Origin: Geobacter sp.
GTDB taxonomy: Bacteria; Desulfobacterota; Desulfuromonadia; Geobacterales; Pseudopelobacteraceae
Length of the DNA: 19,185 nt
Reading direction: 5' to 3'
NCBI GenBank assembly: GCA_027346925.1
Contig: DAIERH010000020.1
Coordinates: 1-19,185 of the forward strand
Position numbers and translations under genes: made by a program. Position 1 is the stretch's first letter. Each line of letters starts with the position of its first letter. The notes beneath the pieces were generated by a model. The model made no database searches and was not told where the DNA came from. It worked only from the letters and a program-made list of their open reading frames with translations. Shown here in pieces: positions 6,274-13,249 of this stretch.

Positions 6274-6771
6274 CTAGAGAACCTCCAGCAACTCCACCTC
6301 AAAGGTCAGGTCTTCGCCCGCCAGGGGGTGGTTGGCGTCAAAGGTGACGCTCTCGTCGCTTACCTCGACCACGGCAACCCCCAGTTCTTCGTCATCTTCG
6401 TTGGAGAGCACGAGTTCATCGCCGACGGCAGGCGTAAGGTCCTCGGGAAGATCGCCGCGCGGCACGGTGAAGACCTTTTCCTGGTCGAACTCGCCGAAGG
6501 CGTCGGCTGCGGGGATGACCACCTTTTTTTTCTCCCCGGGCGCCATGCCGACCAGTGCGTCATCGATCTGTGAGAACAACTCGCCTGTGCCGATAACCAT
6601 CTCCATCGGGCCGGCTTCGCAGCCGCAACCGCAGTCCCCATCGTTGCAGTCGTCCGAATCGAACTCGTCGTGGCCGCACATATCCTCGATGGTGGAATCG
6701 AAAACCGTGCCGTCGTTCAGTGTGCCGGTGTAGTTTATCCGGACTTTATCGCCTATCTTTGCCTGTGCCAT
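6274..6771 (-). CDS. FKBP-type peptidyl-prolyl cis-trans isomerase, SlyD-like, with Cys/Asp-rich insertion
   Basis: This 165-residue cytoplasmic isomerase begins with the FKBP core VRINYTGTLNDGTVFDST (residues 10-27). It continues with GPMEMVIGTGELFSQIDDALVGM and KKKVVIPAADAFGEFD, then an insert-in-flap domain in the SlyD arrangement, and ends with NHPLAGEDLTFEVELLEV. This is the folding-helper/chaperone architecture of SlyD. Instead of SlyD's histidine-rich C-terminal tail, it has an insertion at residues 31-54 rich in Asp and Gly with five cysteines (32, 42, 47, 49, 51). This is a plausible metal-binding loop next to the active site. The start at 6771 is chosen because the family begins at MAQAKIGDKV and GAAAGG lies upstream. 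A longer reading to 6870 would add 33 unrelated residues. It is divergent from cstA. Confidence 0.92.
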   Translation of the reverse strand: MAQAKIGDKVRINYTGTLNDGTVFDSTIEDMCGHDEFDSDDCNDGDCGCGCEAGPMEMVIGTGELFSQIDDALVGMAPGEKKKVVIPAADAFGEFDQEKVFTVPRGDLPEDLTPAVGDELVLSNEDDEELGVAVVEVSDESVTFDANHPLAGEDLTFEVELLEVL

Positions 6772-6982
6772 TGTGGTGCCTTTCGCTGTGTGATATGGCC
6801 GTGAGACCAATAGTGACATGGTACGGGAGAAAGCGGTCGCCAGTCTACAAAAATCATGCATGCACCGCAAAAACCGCGATGCGCCTGCAAACAGGCCGAT
6901 CCGTGCCCTTCACCGGTGCGGCGGGGTCGGCTAATCGACCAAAACAAAAGTCTGTTATTTTCAAAATTTCACGGTATATTTG

Positions 6983-7100
6983 TATACATAATCACGGGGC
7001 AGGCAATCCATCTGGGCACTTCGGGCAGAAGTCCTTTAGGATACGGAAGCATGGCAACTGAATCCATGACAGCCAACCGCAAGCGGGCTGATTTTCTTTC
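6983..7100 (+). promoter_or_regulatory. Structured 5' leader of cstA with terminator-like hairpin (candidate riboswitch or attenuator)
   Basis: An AT-rich promoter-like stretch (TATACA 6983-6988, CATAAT 6987-6992) is followed by about 110 nt of non-coding leader. Local pairings are ACTTC/GAAGT (7018-7022, 7028-7032), the competing TCC-TTTA-GGA (7032-7041), CATGG/CCATG (7050-7054, 7064-7068) and a final hairpin CAGC-CAA-CCGC-AA-GCGG-GCTG (7070-7090). The last is followed by ATTTTCTTTC directly before the ribosome-binding site AAGGAGG (7101-7107). TCCTT at 7032-7036 could also pair with AAGGA of that site. This layout is typical of a leader deciding between termination and readthrough. The order AATCC, GGATACGGAAGC, hairpin, GACAGCC loosely recalls GEMM-I (c-di-GMP/cGAMP) riboswitches common in Geobacter, but the canonical core is not matched. 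Confidence 0.5.
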
Positions 7101-7112
7101 AAGGAGGAACAG

Positions 7113-8924
7113 ATGAACGCATTGACGCTGGTGTTTGTCGCCCTGTGTGTCTTCGCCCTGGCCTACCGTTACTACGGACTGTTCATCGCACAGAAGGTGC
7201 TGAGCGTCCGGGAGGAGCGGGACACCCCCGCCGTGACAATGGCCGACGGCCACGACTATGTGAAGACCAACAAATACATCCTCTTTGGCCACCATTTTGC
7301 GGCCATTGCCGCTGCCGGGCCGCTTCTGGGGCCGGTGCTGGCGGCCCAGTTCGGCTATCTCCCCGGCGCACTCTGGATCATCGTCGGCTGCGTGCTGGCC
7401 GGCGCGGTCCACGACACCATCGTGCTGTTCGCCTCGGTGCGCCACAAGGGCAAAAGCCTCGCACGCATCGCCGAGTACGAGATCGGCAAGACCACCGGTG
7501 CCGTGGCCTCCTTTGCCGTACTCTTCATCCTGATCCTGACCCTGGCCGGCCTCTCCATCGCGGTGGTCAATGCCATGTTCTCCAGCCCATGGGGCACCTA
7601 CACGGTCTTCTGCACCATCCCCATCGCCATTCTGATGGGCATCTATCTCCAGAAGATCAGGCCCGGCGACGTAAAGGGGGCCAGCGTTATCGGCGTGGCC
7701 CTGCTTTTCGTGGCCATCGTGACCGGCCCGTTGATTGCCGCCGATCCGGCCTTGGCGGCCCTGTTCACCTTCAGCAAGAAGCAGATCGCCCTGTTCATCC
7801 CGGTCTACGGTTTCTTCGCCTCGGTCCTGCCGGTCTGGCTGCTGCTCACCCCGCGCGACTACCTCTCCACCTACCTGAAGATCGGCACCATCGTCATGCT
7901 GACCCTGGGGATCGTGGTCGTCCACCCGACCCTTTCCATGGAACCGGTAACCACGTATATCTCCGGCGGCGGTCCCATCATACCGGGCGCGGTTTTCCCC
8001 TTCATCTTCATCACCATTGCCTGCGGCGCCTTGTCCGGTTTCCATGCCATCATCGGTACCGGCACCACCCCCAAGATGATCGGCAACGAGAAAGAGATCC
8101 TCTTCGTCGGCTACGGCGCCATGCTGACCGAGGGGTTTGTGGCGATAATGGCTCTGATCGCGGCCTGCGTGCTGGTGCCGGCCGATTACTTTGCCATCAA
8201 TGCCGCCCCCAAAGCCTTCCAGGCCCTTGGCATGGTGCCGGTGCACCTTCCCCAGCTGGCGGCCGAGGTTGGTGAACAGGTGCAGGGGCGGCCGGGCGGC
8301 GCCGTCTCCCTGGCGGTCGGCATGGCCTACATCTTCTCAGCCGTCCCCTTCATGAAGGGGATGATGGCCTACTGGTACCACTTTGCCATCATGTTCGAGG
8401 CGGTCTTCATCCTGACCGCCGTGGATGCCGGCACTCGCGTGGGACGCTATCTGCTGCAGGAAATGCTCGGCAAGGTCGTGCCGAAACTCGGCGACTTCAC
8501 CTGGAAGCCGGGCATCGCCATTACCAGCGCTCTCTTTACCGCCTCCTGGGGGTACCTGGTCTATACCGGCGATATCACCACCATCTGGCCCCTCTTCGGC
8601 ATGAGCAACCAGCTCCTGGCCACCAGCGGCCTGATCATCGGCACCACCATGCTGATCAGGCTCGGCAAGGCCAAGTACGCCTGGGTCACCGCCATACCGG
8701 GCATCTTCATGATCCCGGTCACCATGACCGCCGGTTACCTGAACATCACCAAGAACTACCTCCCCAAGGGGTTGACGCTGCTGGCGATGCTGTCGGTGAT
8801 CCTGATGATCCTGATGGCGATCGTCTTTATCTCCGCCTTCCTCAAGTGGTATGAACTATTGCGCGTGAAGGAGCCGGTGGCCGATCAGTATGGGGATATG
8901 GTACTGGAGGTGGTCGAGGAGTAG
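7113..8924 (+). CDS. cstA: CstA family transporter (carbon starvation protein A)
   Basis: This 603-residue, strongly hydrophobic inner-membrane protein has many transmembrane segments along its length. It carries CstA signatures: GHHFAAIAAAGPLLGPVLAA near residue 59, GAVHDTIVLFASVRHKGKS near 97-115, GTGTTPKMIGNE in the middle and FGMSNQLLA near the C-terminus. CstA/BtsT proteins take up pyruvate, and peptide uptake has been proposed. At 603 residues it is the shorter type, compared with about 700 for E. coli CstA. The cytoplasmic tail is short and acidic. The start is unambiguous, with AAGGAGGA at 7101-7108. It has a long structured leader and no co-transcribed partner. A short palindromic element lies just after it. 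Pyruvate or a related organic acid is the likely substrate, by family inference. Confidence 0.95.
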   Translation: MNALTLVFVALCVFALAYRYYGLFIAQKVLSVREERDTPAVTMADGHDYVKTNKYILFGHHFAAIAAAGPLLGPVLAAQFGYLPGALWIIVGCVLAGAVHDTIVLFASVRHKGKSLARIAEYEIGKTTGAVASFAVLFILILTLAGLSIAVVNAMFSSPWGTYTVFCTIPIAILMGIYLQKIRPGDVKGASVIGVALLFVAIVTGPLIAADPALAALFTFSKKQIALFIPVYGFFASVLPVWLLLTPRDYLSTYLKIGTIVMLTLGIVVVHPTLSMEPVTTYISGGGPIIPGAVFPFIFITIACGALSGFHAIIGTGTTPKMIGNEKEILFVGYGAMLTEGFVAIMALIAACVLVPADYFAINAAPKAFQALGMVPVHLPQLAAEVGEQVQGRPGGAVSLAVGMAYIFSAVPFMKGMMAYWYHFAIMFEAVFILTAVDAGTRVGRYLLQEMLGKVVPKLGDFTWKPGIAITSALFTASWGYLVYTGDITTIWPLFGMSNQLLATSGLIIGTTMLIRLGKAKYAWVTAIPGIFMIPVTMTAGYLNITKNYLPKGLTLLAMLSVILMILMAIVFISAFLKWYELLRVKEPVADQYGDMVLEVVEE

Positions 8925-8952
8925 TGGCAGTGGAACTGCCTGACGCGTATTA

Positions 8953-9071
8953 CCTGAATCCGCGACGCGTCATGGCTGCCCTTGCTTAGAATGCCTAAGT
9001 CCCGGCGTCCAGGCCGGGTTCACGGCCTGGACGCCCGCCACCCCACAAAGCCGGCATGTCACGGATTCAGG
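8953..9071. mobile_element. 119-bp inverted-repeat element (MITE-like or IS remnant)
   Basis: CCTGAATCCGCGAC (8953-8966) and GTCACGGATTCAGG (9058-9071) are inverted copies with one mismatch in 14. Inside are a small hairpin CTTAG/CTAAG and a strong 12-bp stem GGCGTCCAGGCC/GGCCTGGACGCC (9004-9035, loop GGGTTCAC) without a T run. There is no coding capacity. No convincing target-site duplication is seen in the flanks (TATTA on the left, AGGAA on the right), so mobility is inferred from the ends only. A palindromic GACGCGTC overlaps the left end and is repeated just outside it. Confidence 0.5.
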
Positions 9072-9084
9072 AGGAATGCTGCCG

Positions 9085-9408
9085 ATGGACAGGTTTATTG
9101 AAATCGAATCGCTGGCGTGGCAACCGGTGCGGCCGGATGTTGCCCAGGGGGTGTTTGGCAGGACCCTCCTCGACGGGGGAACTAAGATGGTTGTCACCCG
9201 GGTCGAACCGGGCGGTTCCTTTGCCCCCCACTGCGACAGCTACGGCCACCTGTTTTACTTTCTGGCAGGGTCCGGGGTCGTGGGGGCGGGGAAAGAAGAA
9301 ACTCCGGCCAGGCCGGGGCTGGTGGTGCGCGTGGCAGCAGGCGAGATGCATTGGTACCGCAACACCGGGATCGAAGACCTCTTGCTGATCTCGGTCAATA
9401 TCCCCTGA
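9085..9408 (+). CDS. Cupin-domain protein
   Basis: This 107-residue single cupin barrel has a first motif, PGGSFAPHCDSYGHLFYFLAG (in part residues 42-61), with His49, Asp51 and His55 as possible metal ligands. The usual HxH...E is therefore modified. The second motif, AAGEMHWYRNTG, spans about 84-95 with His89, matching PxGxxH...N. Small cupins of this kind bind a metal and act as dioxygenases, isomerases or sensors; nothing here tells which. The start at 9085 is preferred because AGGAGG at 9069-9074 is ten bases upstream. The in-frame ATG at 9076 would be only one base from it. The AGG at 9069-9071 belongs to the inverted repeat of the upstream element. It converges on the pentapeptide-repeat gene with a 16-bp gap. 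Confidence 0.82.
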   Translation: MDRFIEIESLAWQPVRPDVAQGVFGRTLLDGGTKMVVTRVEPGGSFAPHCDSYGHLFYFLAGSGVVGAGKEETPARPGLVVRVAAGEMHWYRNTGIEDLLLISVNIP

Positions 9409-9424
9409 TCAAGAGCGCCGGCGC

Positions 9425-9988
9425 TTATGGGGAGGAGATGCTCTCCCCGCACTGGCCGATTGAGGCCGGGGCGCAGACCCTGCCGTCTCTCCAGATGGCG
9501 CCGGAGAGGTCGGCATTCTCCAGGTTGACCCCGATCATGCCGGAAAGCCGCAGGTTGGCCATTTTCAGGTTTGCCCCCGAGAGGTTGGCCCGTTCCAGGT
9601 TGGACTCTCCCATGTCGGCCCGTTCCAGGTTGGCACGCCTCAGATCGACCCCCTTCAGGTTGCACCTGCTCAGGTTGATGCCAACCAGCTTGAGGCCGCT
9701 CAGGTTTTTGCCGGACAGGTTGCGGGTGGTCCTGAGGATGTTCATCACCTGCTTGATGGTCAGCTGTTCGCCGGGCAGCGGTTCGGGTTCGGGCGGTGGC
9801 TCCTTCTTGACGGCCTTTTTCGGCTTCACCACGCCATCGGCCCCATCTCCCGCCGCCGCTCCCCCGGGTTGTCCTGCCACCGGATTGTCACCCCCCTGGG
9901 AGGCGTTGTCCGCCGCCGGGAGGGGGCCCGCCGTTGCTACCACCAGTAGCATGCCCACCACGATAACCGAAACCCTGAATAGCATCAT
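9425..9988 (-). CDS. Secreted pentapeptide-repeat protein
   Basis: This 187-residue protein has a signal peptide (hydrophobic residues about 5-20, cleavage likely after PLPAA near 26) and a low-complexity linker rich in Gly, Ala, Pro, Lys and Glu (28-75). A short segment, EQLTIKQVMNILRTTRNLSG, leads into about 15 pentapeptide units with the A(N/D)LXX pattern, residues 89-164. Such repeats fold into a right-handed quadrilateral beta helix. The C-terminal tail VCAPASIGQC has two cysteines eight residues apart that could form a disulfide, consistent with export. The start is one of two adjacent ATG codons (9988 or 9985), with AGGA just upstream. The role is unknown; gyrase-mimic function is unlikely for an exported protein. 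It is divergent from ovoA. Confidence 0.9.
   Translation of the reverse strand: MMLFRVSVIVVGMLLVVATAGPLPAADNASQGGDNPVAGQPGGAAAGDGADGVVKPKKAVKKEPPPEPEPLPGEQLTIKQVMNILRTTRNLSGKNLSGLKLVGINLSRCNLKGVDLRRANLERADMGESNLERANLSGANLKMANLRLSGMIGVNLENADLSGAIWRDGRVCAPASIGQCGESISSP
9497..9724 (-). repeat. Degenerate 15-bp tandem repeat encoding pentapeptide units
   Basis: About 15 units with 15-bp period lie inside the pentapeptide-repeat gene. On the plus strand the phase is marked by recurring CAGGTTG and CAGGTTGG words, for example near 9600, 9630 and 9657. This follows from the protein repeat and is not an independent element. Confidence 0.75.
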
Positions 9989-10104
9989 GATTCCTATCCC
10001 CTGGTTGAATACCCGCGGGCGCCTGAATAGCCTTGGGGAAAACCTTGGGCAATAGTATCAATCTTAGCCGCAAAATGCAAATACTCGGAATGGCACCGGG
10101 CAGC

Positions 10105-10149
10105 TTGCGGGGCGCCTGTCTTTGGGTATACTTGTGCACACGGCACAAG
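10105..10149 (+). promoter_or_regulatory. ovoA promoter with inverted repeat at the start site
   Basis: TTGCGG (10105-10110), a 16-bp spacer and TATACT (10127-10132) form a sigma70-type promoter about 100 bp before ovoA. Overlapping the predicted transcript start is a perfect 7-bp inverted repeat CTTGTGC-N5-GCACAAG (10131-10149). It could be a repressor site or a 5' hairpin. Confidence 0.5.
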
Positions 10150-10232
10150 CATGCATCCCATCTTCGCGCCGTCTTTGGCAGAGCTTCGGTCGAAAATCCT
10201 TATTCCATGGCAGACCCCAAGGAGCGAGAATC

Positions 10233-12341
10233 ATGGACCTTGCCACGACCCGTACGACGATCCTGAACGAGGGCGACCCGGAACAGAAACGGGCCGAGAT
10301 ACTGGAGTACTTCCATAAGACCTACGACATCGACGAACGGCTCTATGACACCCTCAGGCACGACGCAACCTTCCACCTGCGGGCCGACCGGCTGCGGCAC
10401 CCGCTGATCTTCTATTTCGGACATACCGCCACCTTCTTCATCAACAAGCTGACCATCGCCCGGGTGATCGACCAGCGCATCAACCCGAACTACGAATCCA
10501 TGTTTGCGGTGGGGGTGGACGAGATGTCCTGGGATGACCTGGACGAACGGCACTATGACTGGCCCACCCGCCAGGCGGTCAAGGAATACCGCGACAAGGC
10601 CCGCGAGGTGGTGGACAAACTGATCCGCACCATGCCGCTTCAACTCCCCATCACCTGGGAGGACCCCTTCTGGGCGATCATGATGGGGATCGAGCACGAG
10701 CGCATCCACCTGGAAACCTCGTCGGTGCTGATTCGCCAGCTTCCCATCGACCAGGTGCGGCAACTCCCCCTCTGGGAGATCTGCCGCGAGGCGGGCGAGC
10801 CGCCGGCCAATCAATTGCTGCCGGTGACCGGCGGCCGGGTGACCCTGGGCAAGCCCCTGGACCACCCGCTCTACGGCTGGGACAACGAGTACGGCCGGCA
10901 CGAGGCCGAGGTGACCGGCTTCAGGGCCGGCCAGTACCTGGTCTCCAATCGGGAATTTCTGGGGTTTGTCGAGGCCGGCTGCTACCGGCAGCGGCAGTGG
11001 TGGACCGTGGAGGGATGGAACTGGCGGGAGTTCAGGCAGGCCGGGCATCCGCTGTTCTGGATCAGTGACGGCGGCGCCTGGAAGCTGCGTACCATGGCCT
11101 CCATCATCGACCTCCCCTGGAACTGGCCGGTGGAGGTGAATTATCTCGAGGCCAAGGCATTCTGTAATTGGATGTCTGCCCAAAGCGGCCTCCCCATCCG
11201 CCTGCCCACCGAGGACGAGTGGAACCGGCTGCGGGACGTGTGCGCCATCCCGGACCAGCCGTACTGGGCAAAGGCGCCGGGCAATATCAACCTGGAGCAC
11301 TGGTGCTCCTCCTGCCCGGTGGATCGCTTCAAGAACGGCGATTTCTACGATGTGCTGGGCAATGTCTGGCAGTGGACCGAGACCCCCATCTACCCCTTCC
11401 ACGGCTTTCAGACCCACCCCTGGTACGACGACTTCTCCACCCCCACCTTCGATACCAAGCACAACCTGATCAAGGGGGGCTCGTGGATCTCCACCGGCAA
11501 CGAGGCCACCCGGGATTCGCGCTATGCCTTCCGGCGCCATTTCTTCCAGCATGCCGGGTTCCGCTACGTGGAGAGCACGGCAATGGTCGAGATCCATCAG
11601 GACCAGTACGAGACCGATACCCTGGCGGCCCAGTACTGCGACGCCCACTACGGGGAGGCACACTTCGGGGTTCCCAACTTCCCGCTCACCTGCGCCGGCA
11701 TCTGCCTGGAGTTGATGGCGAATCGCCACAGGGGAAACGCCTTGGATCTGGGGTGCGCCGTGGGGCGGGCCTCCTTCGAGCTGGCCAGGGGTGGATTTGA
11801 ACGGGTCACCGGCCTGGACTTCTCCACGCGCTTCTTCCGCCTGGCGGCACGCATGCAGGAGGAGGGGTACCTGCGCTACGCCTTCCCCGAGGAGGGGGAG
11901 GTGGTCTCCTTCCACGAGGTAGGCCTGGAGGGGCTGGGCTTGGAGGGGGTTCGCGAGAGGGTGGCATTCTATCAGGCCGATGCCTGTAATATTCCGGACA
12001 AATTCGGCGGCTTTGACCTGGTGCTGGCGGCAAACCTGATCGACCGTCTCTATTCGCCGCGCCGCTTCCTGACCACCATCCATCGCTACATGAACCGGGG
12101 GGGCCTGCTGGTGATCACCTCCCCCTACACCTGGTCCGAGGAGTTCACCAAGAGGGAGGAGTGGCTGGGGGGGTACCGGGAGGCCGGCGAGCCGGTCTGG
12201 ACCCTGGACGGCCTGAAGGCGGCCCTTTCCGACCGCTTCCAGATGCTGGGCGCGCCTCGCGATGTGCCGTTCGTGATCCGCGAGACACGGCGGAAGTTCC
12301 AGCACAGCATCGCCGAGATGACGGTATGGGAGTTACAGTAG
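10233..12341 (+). CDS. ovoA: OvoA: 5-histidylcysteine sulfoxide synthase / 4-mercaptohistidine N-methyltransferase fusion
   Basis: This 702-residue bifunctional enzyme belongs to ovothiol A synthesis. The N-terminal part (about 1-455) is an EgtB-like iron sulfoxide synthase that joins cysteine to histidine using O2. It has a DinB-like region with the three-His iron site (His64 in GHTATFF, His155 and His159 in EHERIHLET) and a formylglycine-enzyme-like domain (RLPTEDEW, LGNVWQWTETP, GGSW, RDSRYAFRRHFF). The C-terminal part (about 460-702) is a SAM methyltransferase with motif I ALDLGCAVGRASFELA (503-518). Conserved OvoA segments such as INPNYESMFAVGVDEMSWDD (83-102) distinguish it from EgtB. 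The start at 10233 has AAGGAG at 10219-10224; the reading frame is open further upstream, but without family resemblance. slyX and a PEBP gene follow. The separate lyase (OvoB) is not in the window. Confidence 0.95.
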   Translation: MDLATTRTTILNEGDPEQKRAEILEYFHKTYDIDERLYDTLRHDATFHLRADRLRHPLIFYFGHTATFFINKLTIARVIDQRINPNYESMFAVGVDEMSWDDLDERHYDWPTRQAVKEYRDKAREVVDKLIRTMPLQLPITWEDPFWAIMMGIEHERIHLETSSVLIRQLPIDQVRQLPLWEICREAGEPPANQLLPVTGGRVTLGKPLDHPLYGWDNEYGRHEAEVTGFRAGQYLVSNREFLGFVEAGCYRQRQWWTVEGWNWREFRQAGHPLFWISDGGAWKLRTMASIIDLPWNWPVEVNYLEAKAFCNWMSAQSGLPIRLPTEDEWNRLRDVCAIPDQPYWAKAPGNINLEHWCSSCPVDRFKNGDFYDVLGNVWQWTETPIYPFHGFQTHPWYDDFSTPTFDTKHNLIKGGSWISTGNEATRDSRYAFRRHFFQHAGFRYVESTAMVEIHQDQYETDTLAAQYCDAHYGEAHFGVPNFPLTCAGICLELMANRHRGNALDLGCAVGRASFELARGGFERVTGLDFSTRFFRLAARMQEEGYLRYAFPEEGEVVSFHEVGLEGLGLEGVRERVAFYQADACNIPDKFGGFDLVLAANLIDRLYSPRRFLTTIHRYMNRGGLLVITSPYTWSEEFTKREEWLGGYREAGEPVWTLDGLKAALSDRFQMLGAPRDVPFVIRETRRKFQHSIAEMTVWELQ

Positions 12342-12421
12342 GAAACCCATGATCAACCATGCCAGCATTTATTTGCCGGAAAAACGCGGAAAAGGATTTG
12401 TAACTTACCAAGGAGGAAGCA

Positions 12422-12625
12422 ATGAAAGGTCGTATTACCGAGTTGGAGCTGCGCTACATGCAGCATGAGAATACCATCCAGGAATTGAACGACACGGTTT
12501 GCCGCCAGGAGCAGGCCATCATGCGGTTGGAACGGGAACTGCTCCTCCTGCGCGAGCAACTCTGCGCGCTTACGCCCTCGGCCCAGGGAGAGGTGGAGTT
12601 GGAAGAGCCTCCGCCCCATTACTGA
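12422..12625 (+). CDS. slyX: SlyX family protein
   Basis: This 67-residue protein is largely coiled coil: ITELELRYMQHENTIQELND is followed by a second heptad stretch through LERELLLLREQL. It ends in the family hallmark PPPHY. It matches SlyX (E. coli 72 residues) in length and ending. The function of SlyX is not established; in enterobacteria its gene lies near slyD. Here a SlyD-like FKBP is encoded elsewhere in the same window (6274-6771), not adjacent. AAGGAGG at 12409-12415 is a strong ribosome-binding site. It starts 80 bp after ovoA with no terminator seen between them, so co-transcription is possible. Confidence 0.9.
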   Translation: MKGRITELELRYMQHENTIQELNDTVCRQEQAIMRLERELLLLREQLCALTPSAQGEVELEEPPPHY

Positions 12626-12661
12626 GATCAACCCGCTCCACTGGGATGAAGGAGGCACATC

Positions 12662-13195
12662 ATGGGACGCTGGATTGCGCTGTTGCTGCTGTTGACGCCG
12701 GCTGGCCTTTTTCCGGCCACGGCCGCGGGAAAGGAGGTTGCAAGGATGACGACGATTACCCTTACCAGTCCGGCCTTCAGCGGAGGAGGGGCGATACCGG
12801 GCACGTACACCTGCGACGGCACGGACGTCAGCCCACCCTTGGTGATCGGCACCGTACCGGCCGGAACCCGATCGTTGGCGCTGATCATGGACGACCCGGA
12901 CGCACCGGTCGGGATATGGGTGCACTGGGTGTTGTGGAACATACCGCCCCGGACGCGGGAGATTCGCGAGAACAATGTGCCGTCCGGCACGAGCCAGGGC
13001 AGGAACGACTGGCATCGCATCGGCTATGGCGGTCCCTGTCCCCCGTCCGGCACGCACCGCTACTTCTTCAGGCTCTACGCCCTGGATACCCTCCTCAATC
13101 TGGGTGCAGCCACCACCAAGACCGAACTCGAACGGGCCATGCAGGGGCATGTTCTGGGCAAGGGCGAATTGATGGGGACGTACCGTAAACATTAG
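12662..13195 (+). CDS. Exported YbhB/YbcL (PEBP) family Raf-kinase-inhibitor-like protein
   Basis: This 177-residue protein has an N-terminal signal peptide (hydrophobic residues about 5-20, cleavage probably after ATA near 21) and a complete phosphatidylethanolamine-binding-protein fold. Signatures are the SPPLVIG segment, the ligand-pocket motif MDDPDAP (about 76-82), WVHWVLWNIP, and the second motif GTHRYFFRLYALD (about 130-142). Bacterial members (YbhB/YbcL) are periplasmic or cytoplasmic with poorly defined ligand binding; the kinase-inhibitor label reflects homology only. GAAGGAGG at 12649-12654 gives the start. It follows slyX by 36 bp and is probably in the same transcript. No clear terminator is seen before the next promoter at 13250. 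Confidence 0.92.
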   Translation: MGRWIALLLLLTPAGLFPATAAGKEVARMTTITLTSPAFSGGGAIPGTYTCDGTDVSPPLVIGTVPAGTRSLALIMDDPDAPVGIWVHWVLWNIPPRTREIRENNVPSGTSQGRNDWHRIGYGGPCPPSGTHRYFFRLYALDTLLNLGAATTKTELERAMQGHVLGKGELMGTYRKH

Positions 13196-13249
13196 GTCTG
13201 CTCCCCGGCGAGGCAACCCTATATATTTCCTTTTTTCCTTCTCATGCGC

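Noticed and set aside
6925..6940. Hairpin GGTCG-GCTAAT-CGACC upstream of cstA
   Set aside because: Short stem with no T run on either strand, so not a terminator; lies upstream of the presumed promoter.
7005..7090. Firm call of a GEMM-I c-di-GMP/cGAMP riboswitch
   Set aside because: The order of elements is suggestive, but the conserved core around GG.CGCAAAGCC and the GNRA tetraloop is not matched; left as a candidate only.
6969..8246. Minus-strand open frame opposite cstA, very rich in His, Gly, Asp and Gln
   Set aside because: The composition is the complement of a hydrophobic membrane-protein gene; no recognisable domain.
9004..9035. 12-bp stem-loop as a terminator for cstA
   Set aside because: No T tract follows on either strand; better explained as part of the inverted-repeat element.
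9497..9724. Regular 15-bp periodicity considered as a CRISPR or minisatellite
   Set aside because: The period equals the pentapeptide codon length, the units are degenerate, and there are no spacers.
10200..12305. Long minus-strand open frame (about 700 codons) opposite ovoA
   Set aside because: It mirrors ovoA almost exactly, has no ribosome-binding site or family resemblance, and is expected from G+C-rich codon use.
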